The notes below the pieces were generated by a model, which saw only the letters and a list, made by a program, of their open reading frames with translations, was not told the origin of the DNA and did no database searches. Of a stretch of DNA of 15,957 nt, positions 9,216-15,330 are shown in pieces (position 1 is the stretch's first letter; each line of letters begins with the position of its first letter). A program made the position numbers and the translations under genes. This DNA comes from CG1-02-35-72 sp036170135 (GTDB taxonomy: Bacteria > Bacteroidota > Bacteroidia > Flavobacteriales > Flavobacteriaceae): positions 1 through 15,957 of the forward strand of contig JAVHOP010000042.1 in the NCBI GenBank assembly GCA_036170135.1, written 5' to 3'.

Positions 9216-9466
9216 AAAGATGGTTGGTCTTTTAATAAGTTACAACAATATAGACTACATATCTTTAAAATTGTTACACTTAGCGCTTAAATAGTAGTTG
9301 TAATAGTTCTTAAGAATTTGTTAAAATTTCTGTTGCTTAATCATACAGCATCCTTAATAAGTGTTAATATTTGGAAGGTAAAAATGTCGTTAGATTTTAC
9401 AGATTCACAATGTTTTCAAAAGTTTAAACTTTGTTTTTACATATAATTTTGGATGAGATAGCTGCA
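9216..9466. other. Intergenic region upstream of the DUF5916 gene and downstream of the M3 peptidase gene
   Basis: 251 AT-rich bases. They must contain the DUF5916 promoter (minus strand) and the end of the peptidase transcript. The nearest -7-like element is TATTGTTG at 9250-9243 on the minus strand, one mismatch from consensus and without a convincing -33 element. A 14-base perfect palindrome sits at 9419-9432. No intrinsic terminator with a GC-rich stem and T-run is evident, and no coding potential beyond about 20 codons. Confidence 0.5.
9419..9432. repeat. Perfect 14-base palindrome AAAGTTTAAACTTT
   Basis: This zero-loop palindrome lies 34 bases downstream of the M3 peptidase stop. A palindrome without a loop suits a dimeric DNA-binding protein better than an RNA hairpin, and no T-run follows on the minus strand. 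In such AT-rich sequence it may be a chance arrangement. Confidence 0.4.
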
Positions 9467-11503
9467 TTATGATACTAATCCTGCTCGTTTTAATAAGGCG
9501 TTTGCATCGGGTTCTTTGCCTCTAAAACGCTTATATAATTCCATTGGATCTTCGGTACCACCTTTTGATAAGACATTTTCTTTAAACGCATTGGCAATTT
9601 CTTTATTAAAAATGCCTTGTTCTTTAAAGTAAGCAAAGGCATCGGCATCTAAAACTTCTGCCCATTTATACGAATAATATCCAGCCGAATAGCCACCGTG
9701 AAAGATATGAGAAAAAGCAGTGCTCATACAATTTTCGGCAACATCAGGATACAATTGTGTATGGGCAAAAGCACTGGCTTCAAATGCTTTAACGCTTTTA
9801 ATTTTTATAGGATTTTGCGTATGCCATTGCATATCTAATAATCCAAAACTCAGCTGGCGCAAAGTTGCTAAACCTTCTAAAAAGTTAGATGAAGCTTTTA
9901 TTTTGTCAATTAAATCGAATGGGATTTTTTCACCTGTTTTATAGTGAAAAGCAAATAAATCTAAGGCTTCCTTCTCATAACACCAATTTTCTAAAACCTG
10001 ACTTGGCAATTCCACAAAATCCCAAAAAACGCTCGTTCCGCTTAAGCTTGGATAAGTGGTATTTGCCAACATTCCATGAAGGGCATGCCCAAACTCGTGA
10101 AATAAAGTGGTAACTTCGTTAAAAGTTAATAATGATGGTTGGGTTTTGGTAGACTTTGTAAAATTGCAAACGATAGAAATATGCGGACGACTATTTTCGC
10201 CATCTTTAATCCATTGATCTTTAAAAGACGTCATCCAAGCGCCTTGACGTTTGCCAGAACGCGGAAAGAAGTCGGCATAAAAAATGGCTTTATAATTACC
10301 TTTTTCATCGGTTACTTTAAAGGTTTTAACATCGGTGTGATACGTGTCTATATTAGTGATTGGTTTAAAATTGAGGCCGTATAATTTTTGGGCAACTTTA
10401 AAAACGCCATCCAAAACATTTTCTAATTTAAAATAAGGTTTGAGTTGTTCTTCGTCTAAATTGAGCCTTTGTTTTTTAAGAATTTCACTGTAATAAGCGC
10501 CGTCCCATTTTTGGAAATCGGTAACGCCATCGGCTAAAGCTAATTGTTTTAATTGTTCAAATTCTTTTTCGGCCGCAGGTTTTGCTTTGGTCAAAATATT
10601 GTTTAAAAAATTGATAACCGCAGTCGGATTTTTAGCCATGCGCTCTTCTAAAACAAAGTCGGCGTGGGTGTTGTAACCCAATAATTTTGCGCGTTTATAT
10701 TTTAGTTTTACAAGGTCTAAAACAACTTTTTCATTATTGTTTTTATTGGCATTAAAGGCTTTTGCGCCATAGGCTTTTGCCAATATTTCTCTGAGACTTC
10801 GATTTTTTGCATAAGTTAAAAACGGGATATAACTCGGCGCATCTAAAGTTACTAACCAGCCTTTTAGGCCTTTTTCTTTTGCCAATAATTTGGCAGCATC
10901 TTGAGCGTGATCTGGCAATCCTTCAACATCCGATTTTTTGGTAAGATGTAATTGATAAGCATTGGCATCGGCTAAAACGTGCTCGCCAAAAGTCAGGCTT
11001 AATTTTGATAATTTGGCATCTATTTTACGCAATTTGGTTTTATCTATTTCATTTAAATTGGCGCCGTTTCGCGAAAAAGATTTGTATTTTTTGTCGAGTA
11101 GAGTCAGTTGTTCGGCATTGAGATTTAAGTTTGCTTTTTGCTGATAAATAGCTTTAATTTTGCTGAATAGCACCTCATTTAAGATGATATCATTTGAAAA
11201 AGTGGATAGCCAAGGCGATACTTCTTGCGCTATTTTCTGAATAGTTTCGCTAGTTTCGGCCGAATTCAAATTAAAGAAAATACTTGAAATCCGTTCTAAA
11301 GTATGTCCCGAAAAATCAAGCGCCACAATGGTATTTTCAAAAGTTGGCGCATCTGTATTGTTAACAATCGCATCGATTTCTTGTTTTGCCAAAACGATGG
11401 CTTTTTTAAATGCAGTTTTAAAATGTGCGGTTTTTATTTTAGAAAAGGGTGCAGTAGCGTATGGTGTTTCGAAATTTTGAAGTAAAGGATTGTTCTTAGA
11501 CAT
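9467..11503 (-). CDS. M3-family zinc metallopeptidase, peptidyl-dipeptidase Dcp / oligopeptidase A type
   Basis: A 678-residue thimet-oligopeptidase-family enzyme, normal in length. The zinc site is HEFGH (H469, E470, H473) with the third ligand E498 in the DFVELPSQ segment, about 25 residues downstream as the family requires. The following stretch around 485-507 (TYPSLSGTSVFWDF, LENW) and the late FHGGYSAGYYSYKWA segment (601-615), which lines the substrate cleft, both fit Dcp/OpdA. No signal peptide or lipobox is present, so it should act in the cytoplasm, trimming short peptides left by the large proteases. The reading cannot decide between dipeptidyl carboxypeptidase and oligopeptidase specificity, so no symbol is assigned. 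It is the last gene of the minus-strand run, 35 bases after purE, and probably shares its transcript. The ATG at 11503 gives a family-typical N-terminus. Confidence 0.95.
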   Translation of the reverse strand: MSKNNPLLQNFETPYATAPFSKIKTAHFKTAFKKAIVLAKQEIDAIVNNTDAPTFENTIVALDFSGHTLERISSIFFNLNSAETSETIQKIAQEVSPWLSTFSNDIILNEVLFSKIKAIYQQKANLNLNAEQLTLLDKKYKSFSRNGANLNEIDKTKLRKIDAKLSKLSLTFGEHVLADANAYQLHLTKKSDVEGLPDHAQDAAKLLAKEKGLKGWLVTLDAPSYIPFLTYAKNRSLREILAKAYGAKAFNANKNNNEKVVLDLVKLKYKRAKLLGYNTHADFVLEERMAKNPTAVINFLNNILTKAKPAAEKEFEQLKQLALADGVTDFQKWDGAYYSEILKKQRLNLDEEQLKPYFKLENVLDGVFKVAQKLYGLNFKPITNIDTYHTDVKTFKVTDEKGNYKAIFYADFFPRSGKRQGAWMTSFKDQWIKDGENSRPHISIVCNFTKSTKTQPSLLTFNEVTTLFHEFGHALHGMLANTTYPSLSGTSVFWDFVELPSQVLENWCYEKEALDLFAFHYKTGEKIPFDLIDKIKASSNFLEGLATLRQLSFGLLDMQWHTQNPIKIKSVKAFEASAFAHTQLYPDVAENCMSTAFSHIFHGGYSAGYYSYKWAEVLDADAFAYFKEQGIFNKEIANAFKENVLSKGGTEDPMELYKRFRGKEPDANALLKRAGLVS

Positions 11504-11538
11504 GTATCTATTTTTTATTTTTAATAAAAGTAAGTGAA

Positions 11539-12027
11539 TTATTTTTTGACTAAATCTTCGGAAGCTTTTAGTACTTGTTGTTTTAAAGTTTCTTTAAAGT
11601 CAATTATTTTTTGGAGTAATTTTTCATCCGCTACAGCGATAATTTGAGCGGCTAAAATACCGGCATTTTTTGCGCCATTTAAAGCAACGGTTGCAACCGG
11701 AATTCCGGAAGGCATTTGTAAAATGGATAGAATAGAATCCCAGCCATCTATAGAATTATGTGATTTTATAGGCACGCCAATTACGGGAAGTGGCGTAAAT
11801 GCTGCGGTTACACCAGGTAAATGGGCGGCACCACCAGCGCCGGCAATAATGACTTTAATGCCATTTGCAACGGCCTTTTTAGCGTAATCGGCTAAAAGAT
11901 CGGGAGCGCGATGTGCCGAAATAATTTTGACTTCGGTTGTAATGCCAAATTCGGTTAATATATCAATTGATTGTTGCATAATTGGCAAGTCGGAGGCGCT
12001 TCCCATAATGATACTTACTGTTGCCAT
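11539..12027 (-). CDS. purE: N5-carboxyaminoimidazole ribonucleotide mutase (class I PurE)
   Basis: A 162-residue class I PurE, which converts N5-CAIR to CAIR in de novo purine synthesis. It normally works after the ATP-dependent carboxylase PurK, which is not in this window. Visible motifs are the phosphate-binding GSASDLP (9-15), the SAHRAPD loop with catalytic His39 (37-43), the glycine-rich AGAGGAAHLPGV (62-73) and the conserved tail NSIDGWDSILSILQMPSGIP (91-110). The C-terminal tail is Lys-rich and variable. The gene lies 49 bases downstream of the Rieske-like lipoprotein gene and 35 bases upstream of the M3 peptidase gene, all on the minus strand. A perfect TAnnTTTG element 20 bases before its ATG may give it its own promoter. 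No recognisable purine riboswitch or PurR-type operator is seen. Confidence 0.97.
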   Translation of the reverse strand: MATVSIIMGSASDLPIMQQSIDILTEFGITTEVKIISAHRAPDLLADYAKKAVANGIKVIIAGAGGAAHLPGVTAAFTPLPVIGVPIKSHNSIDGWDSILSILQMPSGIPVATVALNGAKNAGILAAQIIAVADEKLLQKIIDFKETLKQQVLKASEDLVKK

Positions 12028-12046
12028 AATTAGTTATTAAACGCCA

Positions 12047-12054
12047 CAAAAATA
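12047..12054 (-). promoter_or_regulatory. Candidate -7 element (TATTTTTG) for purE
   Basis: On the minus strand this is a perfect match to the Bacteroidota -7 consensus TAnnTTTG, 19 bases before the purE ATG, predicting a leader of about a dozen bases. No TTG is found at the expected -33 distance, and chance matches are not rare in sequence this AT-rich. If real, purE and the peptidase could be expressed without the lipoprotein gene. Confidence 0.3.
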
Positions 12055-12076
12055 GCAAAATAAAAAGAGAAGTCTT

Positions 12077-12511
12077 TTAAAAATTTGTAATAGATAAGGT
12101 ATTGTTTCCTATTAAAGTGGCGCGATAAGCTCTTGCGCCAACCATAATTCCAGTGGTAAGTGGCGCTCCGTTTAAAATGTTAAATTCCGAATTGTCACAA
12201 GGACAAATCATTTTGATATTGCTTTCAACAATCATTTGAGAACAGCCTTGTGATGGAGATAAATGCGGGCAGGCACGATCAAAAACGGCAAATTCTGTTC
12301 CGTTAAAGTTATAAATAATAAGTCCTTTAATACCGCCATTTGCATAAGCCCAACCGCCTGGAAATTGAAGATTTATATATTGTGGATTATTGAGTGAAAT
12401 GGTTTCATTTACCGGAACATTTGGCAGATTGTCATTGTTATCTGGCGTACCATTTGAACAAGATAATACAATTAAAACCGATAAAAAAAGAATCAAATAT
12501 TTTGAAGACAT
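12077..12511 (-). CDS. Rieske-like lipoprotein with Asp in place of the second His ligand
   Basis: A 144-residue exported lipoprotein. The N-terminus MSSKYLILFLSVLIVLSC is a lipoprotein signal with C18 as the lipidated residue, followed by a polar tether. The mature part (about 35-144) resembles a Rieske [2Fe-2S] domain. The first ligand box is CPHLSPSQGC (C81, H83, C90) and the second CPCDNSEF (C103, C105, D106). Against the classical CxHxxC...CPCHGS pattern, the ligand cysteines C81 and C103, the disulfide cysteines C90 and C105 and the first His are present, but the second ligand His is Asp. Whether a cluster still binds is unknown. I chose the ATG at 12511 over an in-frame GTG one codon upstream. 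It is the first gene of the probable unit with purE and the M3 peptidase, and is divergent from greA. Its redox partner is unknown. Confidence 0.85.
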   Translation of the reverse strand: MSSKYLILFLSVLIVLSCSNGTPDNNDNLPNVPVNETISLNNPQYINLQFPGGWAYANGGIKGLIIYNFNGTEFAVFDRACPHLSPSQGCSQMIVESNIKMICPCDNSEFNILNGAPLTTGIMVGARAYRATLIGNNTLSITNF

Positions 12512-12549
12512 CACATAAAAAATTTAGGAGTTAAATTTACAAATTCTTA

Positions 12550-12576
12550 TTGGTATATAAATATTTTATATATTTG
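12550..12576 (+). promoter_or_regulatory. greA promoter (-33 TTG, -7 TATATTTG)
   Basis: The element TATATTTG at 12569-12576 is a perfect TAnnTTTG match. A TTG at 12550-12552 lies 16 bases upstream, slightly closer than the usual 17-23. Transcription would start near 12580-12583, leaving a leader of about 56-59 bases before the greA ATG at 12639. Confidence 0.6.
12554..12572. repeat. Inverted repeat TATATAAA-TAT-TTTATATA overlapping the greA -7 element
   Basis: Perfect 8-base arms (12554-12561 and 12565-12572) with a 3-base centre, occupying the spacer and the first half of the greA -7 element. The position would suit an operator or a helix-melting segment in the divergent greA/lipoprotein promoter region. 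The repeat is all A and T, so chance is a serious alternative. Confidence 0.4.
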
Positions 12577-12580
12577 TATC

Positions 12581-12638
12581 AAATCTCAGTCCGCACTGTT
12601 GGAGTTGAGATTTTTATATTTTAATAAACTAAGAGATT
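12581..12638 (+). promoter_or_regulatory. Structured greA leader with terminator-like hairpin and alternative pairing at the start codon
   Basis: The segment AAATCTCA (12581-12588) can pair perfectly with TGAGATTT (12606-12613), enclosing a 17-base loop and followed by TTTTTATATTTT, which resembles a weak intrinsic terminator. A small hairpin CAGT-CCGC-ACTG (12587-12598) shares its first two bases and so competes. A second copy of GAGATT (12633-12638) directly precedes the ATG and can pair with the same AATCTC (12582-12587). The base pairing is read directly; a regulatory role is inferred. In E. coli the greA leader is known to produce short terminated RNAs (GraL). Confidence 0.45.
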
Positions 12639-13112
12639 ATGGGAACTGTAGCCTATTACACGAAAGAGGGCCTAAAAAAATTACGAGAAGAACTCGAACA
12701 ATTAGAACGCGTAGATCGCGTTAGAGTTACAAATGATATAGCCGAAGCAAGAGATAAAGGTGATTTAAGTGAGAATGCCGAATACCATGCAGCTAAAGAA
12801 GAACAATCTTTATTAGAGTTAAAAATTGCCAAGCTAAAGCAAGTATTATCAACGGCTCGTGTTTTAGATGACTCTCAATTAGACAGCACAAAAGCGTTAA
12901 TTCATTCGGTTGTAAAGATTAAAAATCAAAGTACCGGAAAGGAATTTAATTATACATTAGTTGCCGATTCTGAATCTGATTTAGCATCGGGTAAAATTTC
13001 GGTTAATTCGCCAATAGGCAAAGGGTTATTGGGAAAAAAAGTAGGCGAAGTAGCCGAAATACATGTTCCAAGTGGCGTGATGAAATTTATAATAATAAGC
13101 ATCTCGAGGTAA
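12639..13112 (+). CDS. greA: Transcription elongation factor GreA
   Basis: A 157-residue GreA of normal length. It enters the RNA polymerase secondary channel and stimulates cleavage of backtracked transcripts. The N-terminal coiled-coil (about 8-75) carries the acidic tip GDLSENAEYHAAK (41-53), with D42 and E45 as the residues that position the catalytic metal. The C-terminal FKBP-like domain (about 80-157) ends in the family motif SPIGKGLLGKKVGE and the hydrophobic strand VMKFIIISI. The start at 12639 matches the conserved YYTKEGLKKL opening. The gene has a consensus Bacteroidota promoter, a structured leader upstream and no Shine-Dalgarno sequence. The HIT gene follows after 11 bases, so the two form an operon. 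The divergent neighbour is the Rieske-like lipoprotein gene. Confidence 0.98.
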   Translation: MGTVAYYTKEGLKKLREELEQLERVDRVRVTNDIAEARDKGDLSENAEYHAAKEEQSLLELKIAKLKQVLSTARVLDDSQLDSTKALIHSVVKIKNQSTGKEFNYTLVADSESDLASGKISVNSPIGKGLLGKKVGEVAEIHVPSGVMKFIIISISR

Positions 13113-13123
13113 ATTATTAAACG

Positions 13124-13519
13124 ATGGCAACCCTATTTTCGAAAATAATAAACGGCGAAATACCTTGTTATAAGGTTGCCGAGAGTGATGAGTTTTTAGC
13201 TTTTTTTGATATTAATCCGAATGCCGTTGGACATACGCTGGTTATTCCTAAAAAGGAAATCAACAAAATTTTTGATTTAGATGAACCGACTTTTTTAGGG
13301 TTGATGGCATTTGCCAGAAAAGTAGCTATTGCCCTTGAAAAGGTAGTGCCTTGCAAAAGAATTGGCATTTCGGTAATAGGGTTAGAAGTGCCTCATGCAC
13401 ACGTTCATTTGATTCCGCTTCAGTCTATGGACAATATCGATTTTAAACATAAAATAAGTTTAACTCCAGAAGAATTTAGCAACTTGGCTAAAAGTGTTTC
13501 GGCAACTTTTAAGGCATAG
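13124..13519 (+). CDS. HIT-family (histidine triad, HinT-like) nucleotide hydrolase
   Basis: A 131-residue histidine-triad protein. The signature HAHVH (91-95) sits within GLEVPHAHVHLIPLQ; the central His is the nucleophile for hydrolysis of nucleoside phosphoramidates or adenylates in this superfamily. The N-terminal FSKIINGEIPCYKVAES and central NPNAVGHTLVIPKK are the usual HinT-branch landmarks. No signal peptide is present, so it is cytoplasmic. It is cotranscribed with greA (11-base gap). Its stop lies inside the end of the convergent kinase gene, giving an 11-base tail-to-tail overlap. The physiological substrate cannot be read from sequence; aminoacyl-adenylate clean-up is a family-level possibility only. 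Confidence 0.95.
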   Translation: MATLFSKIINGEIPCYKVAESDEFLAFFDINPNAVGHTLVIPKKEINKIFDLDEPTFLGLMAFARKVAIALEKVVPCKRIGISVIGLEVPHAHVHLIPLQSMDNIDFKHKISLTPEEFSNLAKSVSATFKA

Positions 13520-14678
13520 CTAAAATAGGTAACTCAATAATAAAGGTCGTTCCAACACCAATTTCCGATTTTTGCACATAAATTTTGCCGTTGTGATAAT
13601 CGGCAATAATGCGCTTTGCTAAAGATAAACCCAAACCCCAACCGCGTTTTTTGGTGGTAAAACCAGGCTTAAAGATAGTTTTCAAATTGCTTTTGGCAAT
13701 ACCTTTGCCGGTATCAGTAACAATAATATAAGCTTTATCAGATTTTTCCTTTACTGTAATATTGATAGTGCCTTCGGCCAAAATGGCATCTACTGCATTT
13801 TTTATCAAATTTTCAATAACCCAACTAAACAATTGTGGATTTAAATTCACATAAATGATTTTACCTTCGGGAAAATGGGTTACTAAGTTAATTTTTTTTG
13901 AAATTCTAGGTGTAAAATAATGTTCAATTGATTTTAGTTCCTCAATAAGATTTGTTTTTTGAAGCTTTGGAACAGACCCAATATTCGAAAAACGATTAGC
14001 AATAACACTTAAACGGTTGACATCCTTCTCTAATTCGGCAATTGTATTTTTATCAGTATTCTGCTCTTTTAACAAGGCAATCCATCCTAAAAGAGAAGTC
14101 AATGGCGTTCCAATTTGATGCGCTGTTTCTTTTGCCATCCCAACCCAAAGTTTATTTTGTTCAGACATTTTATTCGACACAAAAACCAAATAAGAAATGA
14201 TTCCAAATAGAACTAAAATAAAAATCAGCGCAAGTGGATAGTATTTTAACTTGGTAAGCAAATCGGTATCTCGGTAATAAACAAACTGTTTAAAGTTGAA
14301 CGAACCTCTTTGATAACTGATTTCAATTGGCTTATTTTGACTTTTCATAAGTGCCAACTGAGTTTTTAAGTAGCCCTTTTTTTTAACCTTAATACTGTCT
14401 AAATTCTGATTTAACAAGATGCTATCTTGTTCATCGGTAACAATCATCGGAATACTGGTATTGCCACTGATAATTCTAGAAGACAAGGTGATGTCATCAT
14501 TCAATCCAGCCGAATTAAATTGCTGATAAGCCTCGGCTAAAAGTTCCATTTTTTGGCGTTCTTCTAGTTTGAATTTTTGAAAGAAATCGTATGTGTTGTA
14601 TAAAATAAGTACCACAATAATAAACGATAAGCTTATAATTGTAAACCGGATAATATTTTTATACGCGTGTTGTTGCAT
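13509..14678 (-). CDS. Membrane-bound sensor histidine kinase without an adjacent regulator
   Basis: I chose the ATG at 14678 (389 residues) over an in-frame TTG three codons upstream. Residues 10-28 and 147-168 are membrane helices flanking an extracytoplasmic domain of about 118 residues with no family I recognise. The HisKA domain has the AKETAHQIGTPLTS H-box, with H187 as the phosphorylated residue; this wording is characteristic of a Bacteroidota kinase group. The HATPase_c domain shows the N-box NLIKNAVDAI (N294), G1 DTGKGI (322-327), an F-box near GFTTKK and G2 GLGLSLAKR (348-356). All catalytic features look intact. No receiver or regulator gene adjoins it, so its partner must be elsewhere. 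It may signal membrane or envelope conditions. It overlaps the convergent HIT gene by 11 bases and diverges from the DUF3127 gene. Confidence 0.94.
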   Translation of the reverse strand: MQQHAYKNIIRFTIISLSFIIVVLILYNTYDFFQKFKLEERQKMELLAEAYQQFNSAGLNDDITLSSRIISGNTSIPMIVTDEQDSILLNQNLDSIKVKKKGYLKTQLALMKSQNKPIEISYQRGSFNFKQFVYYRDTDLLTKLKYYPLALIFILVLFGIISYLVFVSNKMSEQNKLWVGMAKETAHQIGTPLTSLLGWIALLKEQNTDKNTIAELEKDVNRLSVIANRFSNIGSVPKLQKTNLIEELKSIEHYFTPRISKKINLVTHFPEGKIIYVNLNPQLFSWVIENLIKNAVDAILAEGTINITVKEKSDKAYIIVTDTGKGIAKSNLKTIFKPGFTTKKRGWGLGLSLAKRIIADYHNGKIYVQKSEIGVGTTFIIELPILAMP

Positions 14679-14684
14679 TTTTAA

Positions 14685-14692
14685 CAAATATA
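14685..14692 (-). promoter_or_regulatory. Perfect -7 element TATATTTG abutting the kinase start codon
   Basis: Read on the minus strand, TATATTTG ends 6 bases before the ATG at 14678, so a transcript from it would start at or next to the start codon and be leaderless or nearly so. No TTG lies at the -33 distance. It overlaps the alternative TTG start at 14687, which favours the ATG. It may be a chance match. Confidence 0.3.
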
Positions 14693-14845
14693 AATCATAT
14701 CTTATTGTAACTATAAATTAAAAATGATAATTCTATCTAACGGAATATCATTACTTTTGTTATCCAACAATTTGTTTTGAGATTAATCATAAATTGTAAG
14801 AATGATATTTTGTAAAGTTGCGAAAGTATTTCTTTTTTGTAATTG

Positions 14846-14853
14846 TATTTTTG
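14846..14853 (+). promoter_or_regulatory. Candidate -7 element (TATTTTTG) for the DUF3127-aat operon
   Basis: A perfect TAnnTTTG match predicting a transcription start near 14858-14862 and a leader of about 66-70 bases. The nearest upstream TTG (14818-14820) is 25 bases away, longer than the usual spacing, so only the -7 half is convincing. Confidence 0.4.
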
Positions 14854-14888
14854 CATAAAAACCTGAAATTTAAAATAAAGTTAAACAG

Positions 14889-14907
14889 AGGCTGGATTGA
14901 GCCTTTT
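14889..14907 (+). promoter_or_regulatory. Short hairpin with T-run in the DUF3127 leader
   Basis: AGGCT (14889-14893) pairs with AGCCT (14900-14904) around a 6-base loop, extendable by one G-U and one A-U pair, followed by TTT then an A/T stretch. It lies 21 bases before the ATG in otherwise nearly G/C-free sequence. It could attenuate transcription or stabilise the 5' end. The stem is short, so confidence is low. Confidence 0.3.
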
Positions 14908-14927
14908 AATTTAAAAATTATCAAATA

Positions 14928-15302
14928 ATGGAAGTAACCGGAAAAATTCAAAAAATTAGCGACACACAAACCTTTGGTGCCAAAGGATTTAAAAAACGTG
15001 AAGTAGTTGTTCTGACAAGCGAACAATATCCTCAACCAATAATGGTAGAGTTTGTACAAGATAAATGTGACCTTTTAAACAACTACAATGTGGGTCAAGA
15101 CGTAAAAATTAGCATCAATTTAAGAGGTCGCGAATGGACTTCACCTCAAGGCGAAGTAAAATATTTTAACTCCGTTCAAGGTTGGAAAATTGAATCGTTG
15201 TCTAACAGTCAAAATACCAATATTCCTCCCGTTGATGCCTCAGATGCTTTTGAAGCAGCTGGCGATATTAACGATTCAGATCCAGACGATTTACCATTTT
15301 AA
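14928..15302 (+). CDS. DUF3127 protein, probable OB-fold SSB-like protein with acidic tip
   Basis: A 124-residue protein of the DUF3127 family, whose function I do not know to be established. Residues 1 to about 92 look like a five-strand OB-fold: MEVTGKIQKISDTQTFG, then REVVVLT, IMVEFVQDKCDLL, VGQDVKISINLRGREW and VKYFNSVQGWKIE. The GREWTSPQGEVKYF segment resembles the RKW/D-G stretch of single-stranded-DNA-binding protein. A flexible Ser/Asn/Asp-rich tail (93-115) ends in DSDPDDLPF, very like the SSB C-terminal tip (DDIPF) that recruits repair and replication proteins. I infer a nucleic-acid-binding protein able to contact SSB-partner proteins; this is not shown. The ATG at 14928 is the only sensible start. 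aat follows after 28 bases, probably in the same operon. Confidence 0.9.
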   Translation: MEVTGKIQKISDTQTFGAKGFKKREVVVLTSEQYPQPIMVEFVQDKCDLLNNYNVGQDVKISINLRGREWTSPQGEVKYFNSVQGWKIESLSNSQNTNIPPVDASDAFEAAGDINDSDPDDLPF

Positions 15303-15330
15303 TTAAATACAATTTAACAGGGGGAATACC

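Larger units (their letters stand above)
14679..14927. other. Divergent intergenic region between kinase and DUF3127 genes
   Basis: 249 very AT-rich bases. The plus strand holds two perfect TAnnTTTG matches, TACTTTTG (14752-14759) and TATTTTTG (14846-14853). The second is better placed for the DUF3127 gene. The minus strand holds one at 14692-14685. A short GC hairpin sits in the predicted DUF3127 leader. No gene or RNA family is recognisable. Confidence 0.5.

Noticed and set aside
9361..9466. Short open frame starting with ATG at 9384
   Set aside because: About 20 codons only, no ribosome site or recognisable sequence, in non-coding AT-rich DNA.
12512..12514. GTG start one codon upstream of the Rieske-like lipoprotein ATG
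   Set aside because: The ATG at 12511 gives an equally good lipoprotein signal and is the more usual start codon.
14679..14687. TTG start three codons upstream for the membrane kinase
   Set aside because: The ATG at 14678 leaves the complete first membrane helix, and the TTG overlaps a perfect -7 element.
14787..15059. Minus-strand open frame of 90 codons covering the promoter and start of the DUF3127 gene
   Set aside because: It runs antisense to a well-supported gene, is rich in Phe, Tyr and Asn as expected of random AT-rich sequence, and resembles no family.
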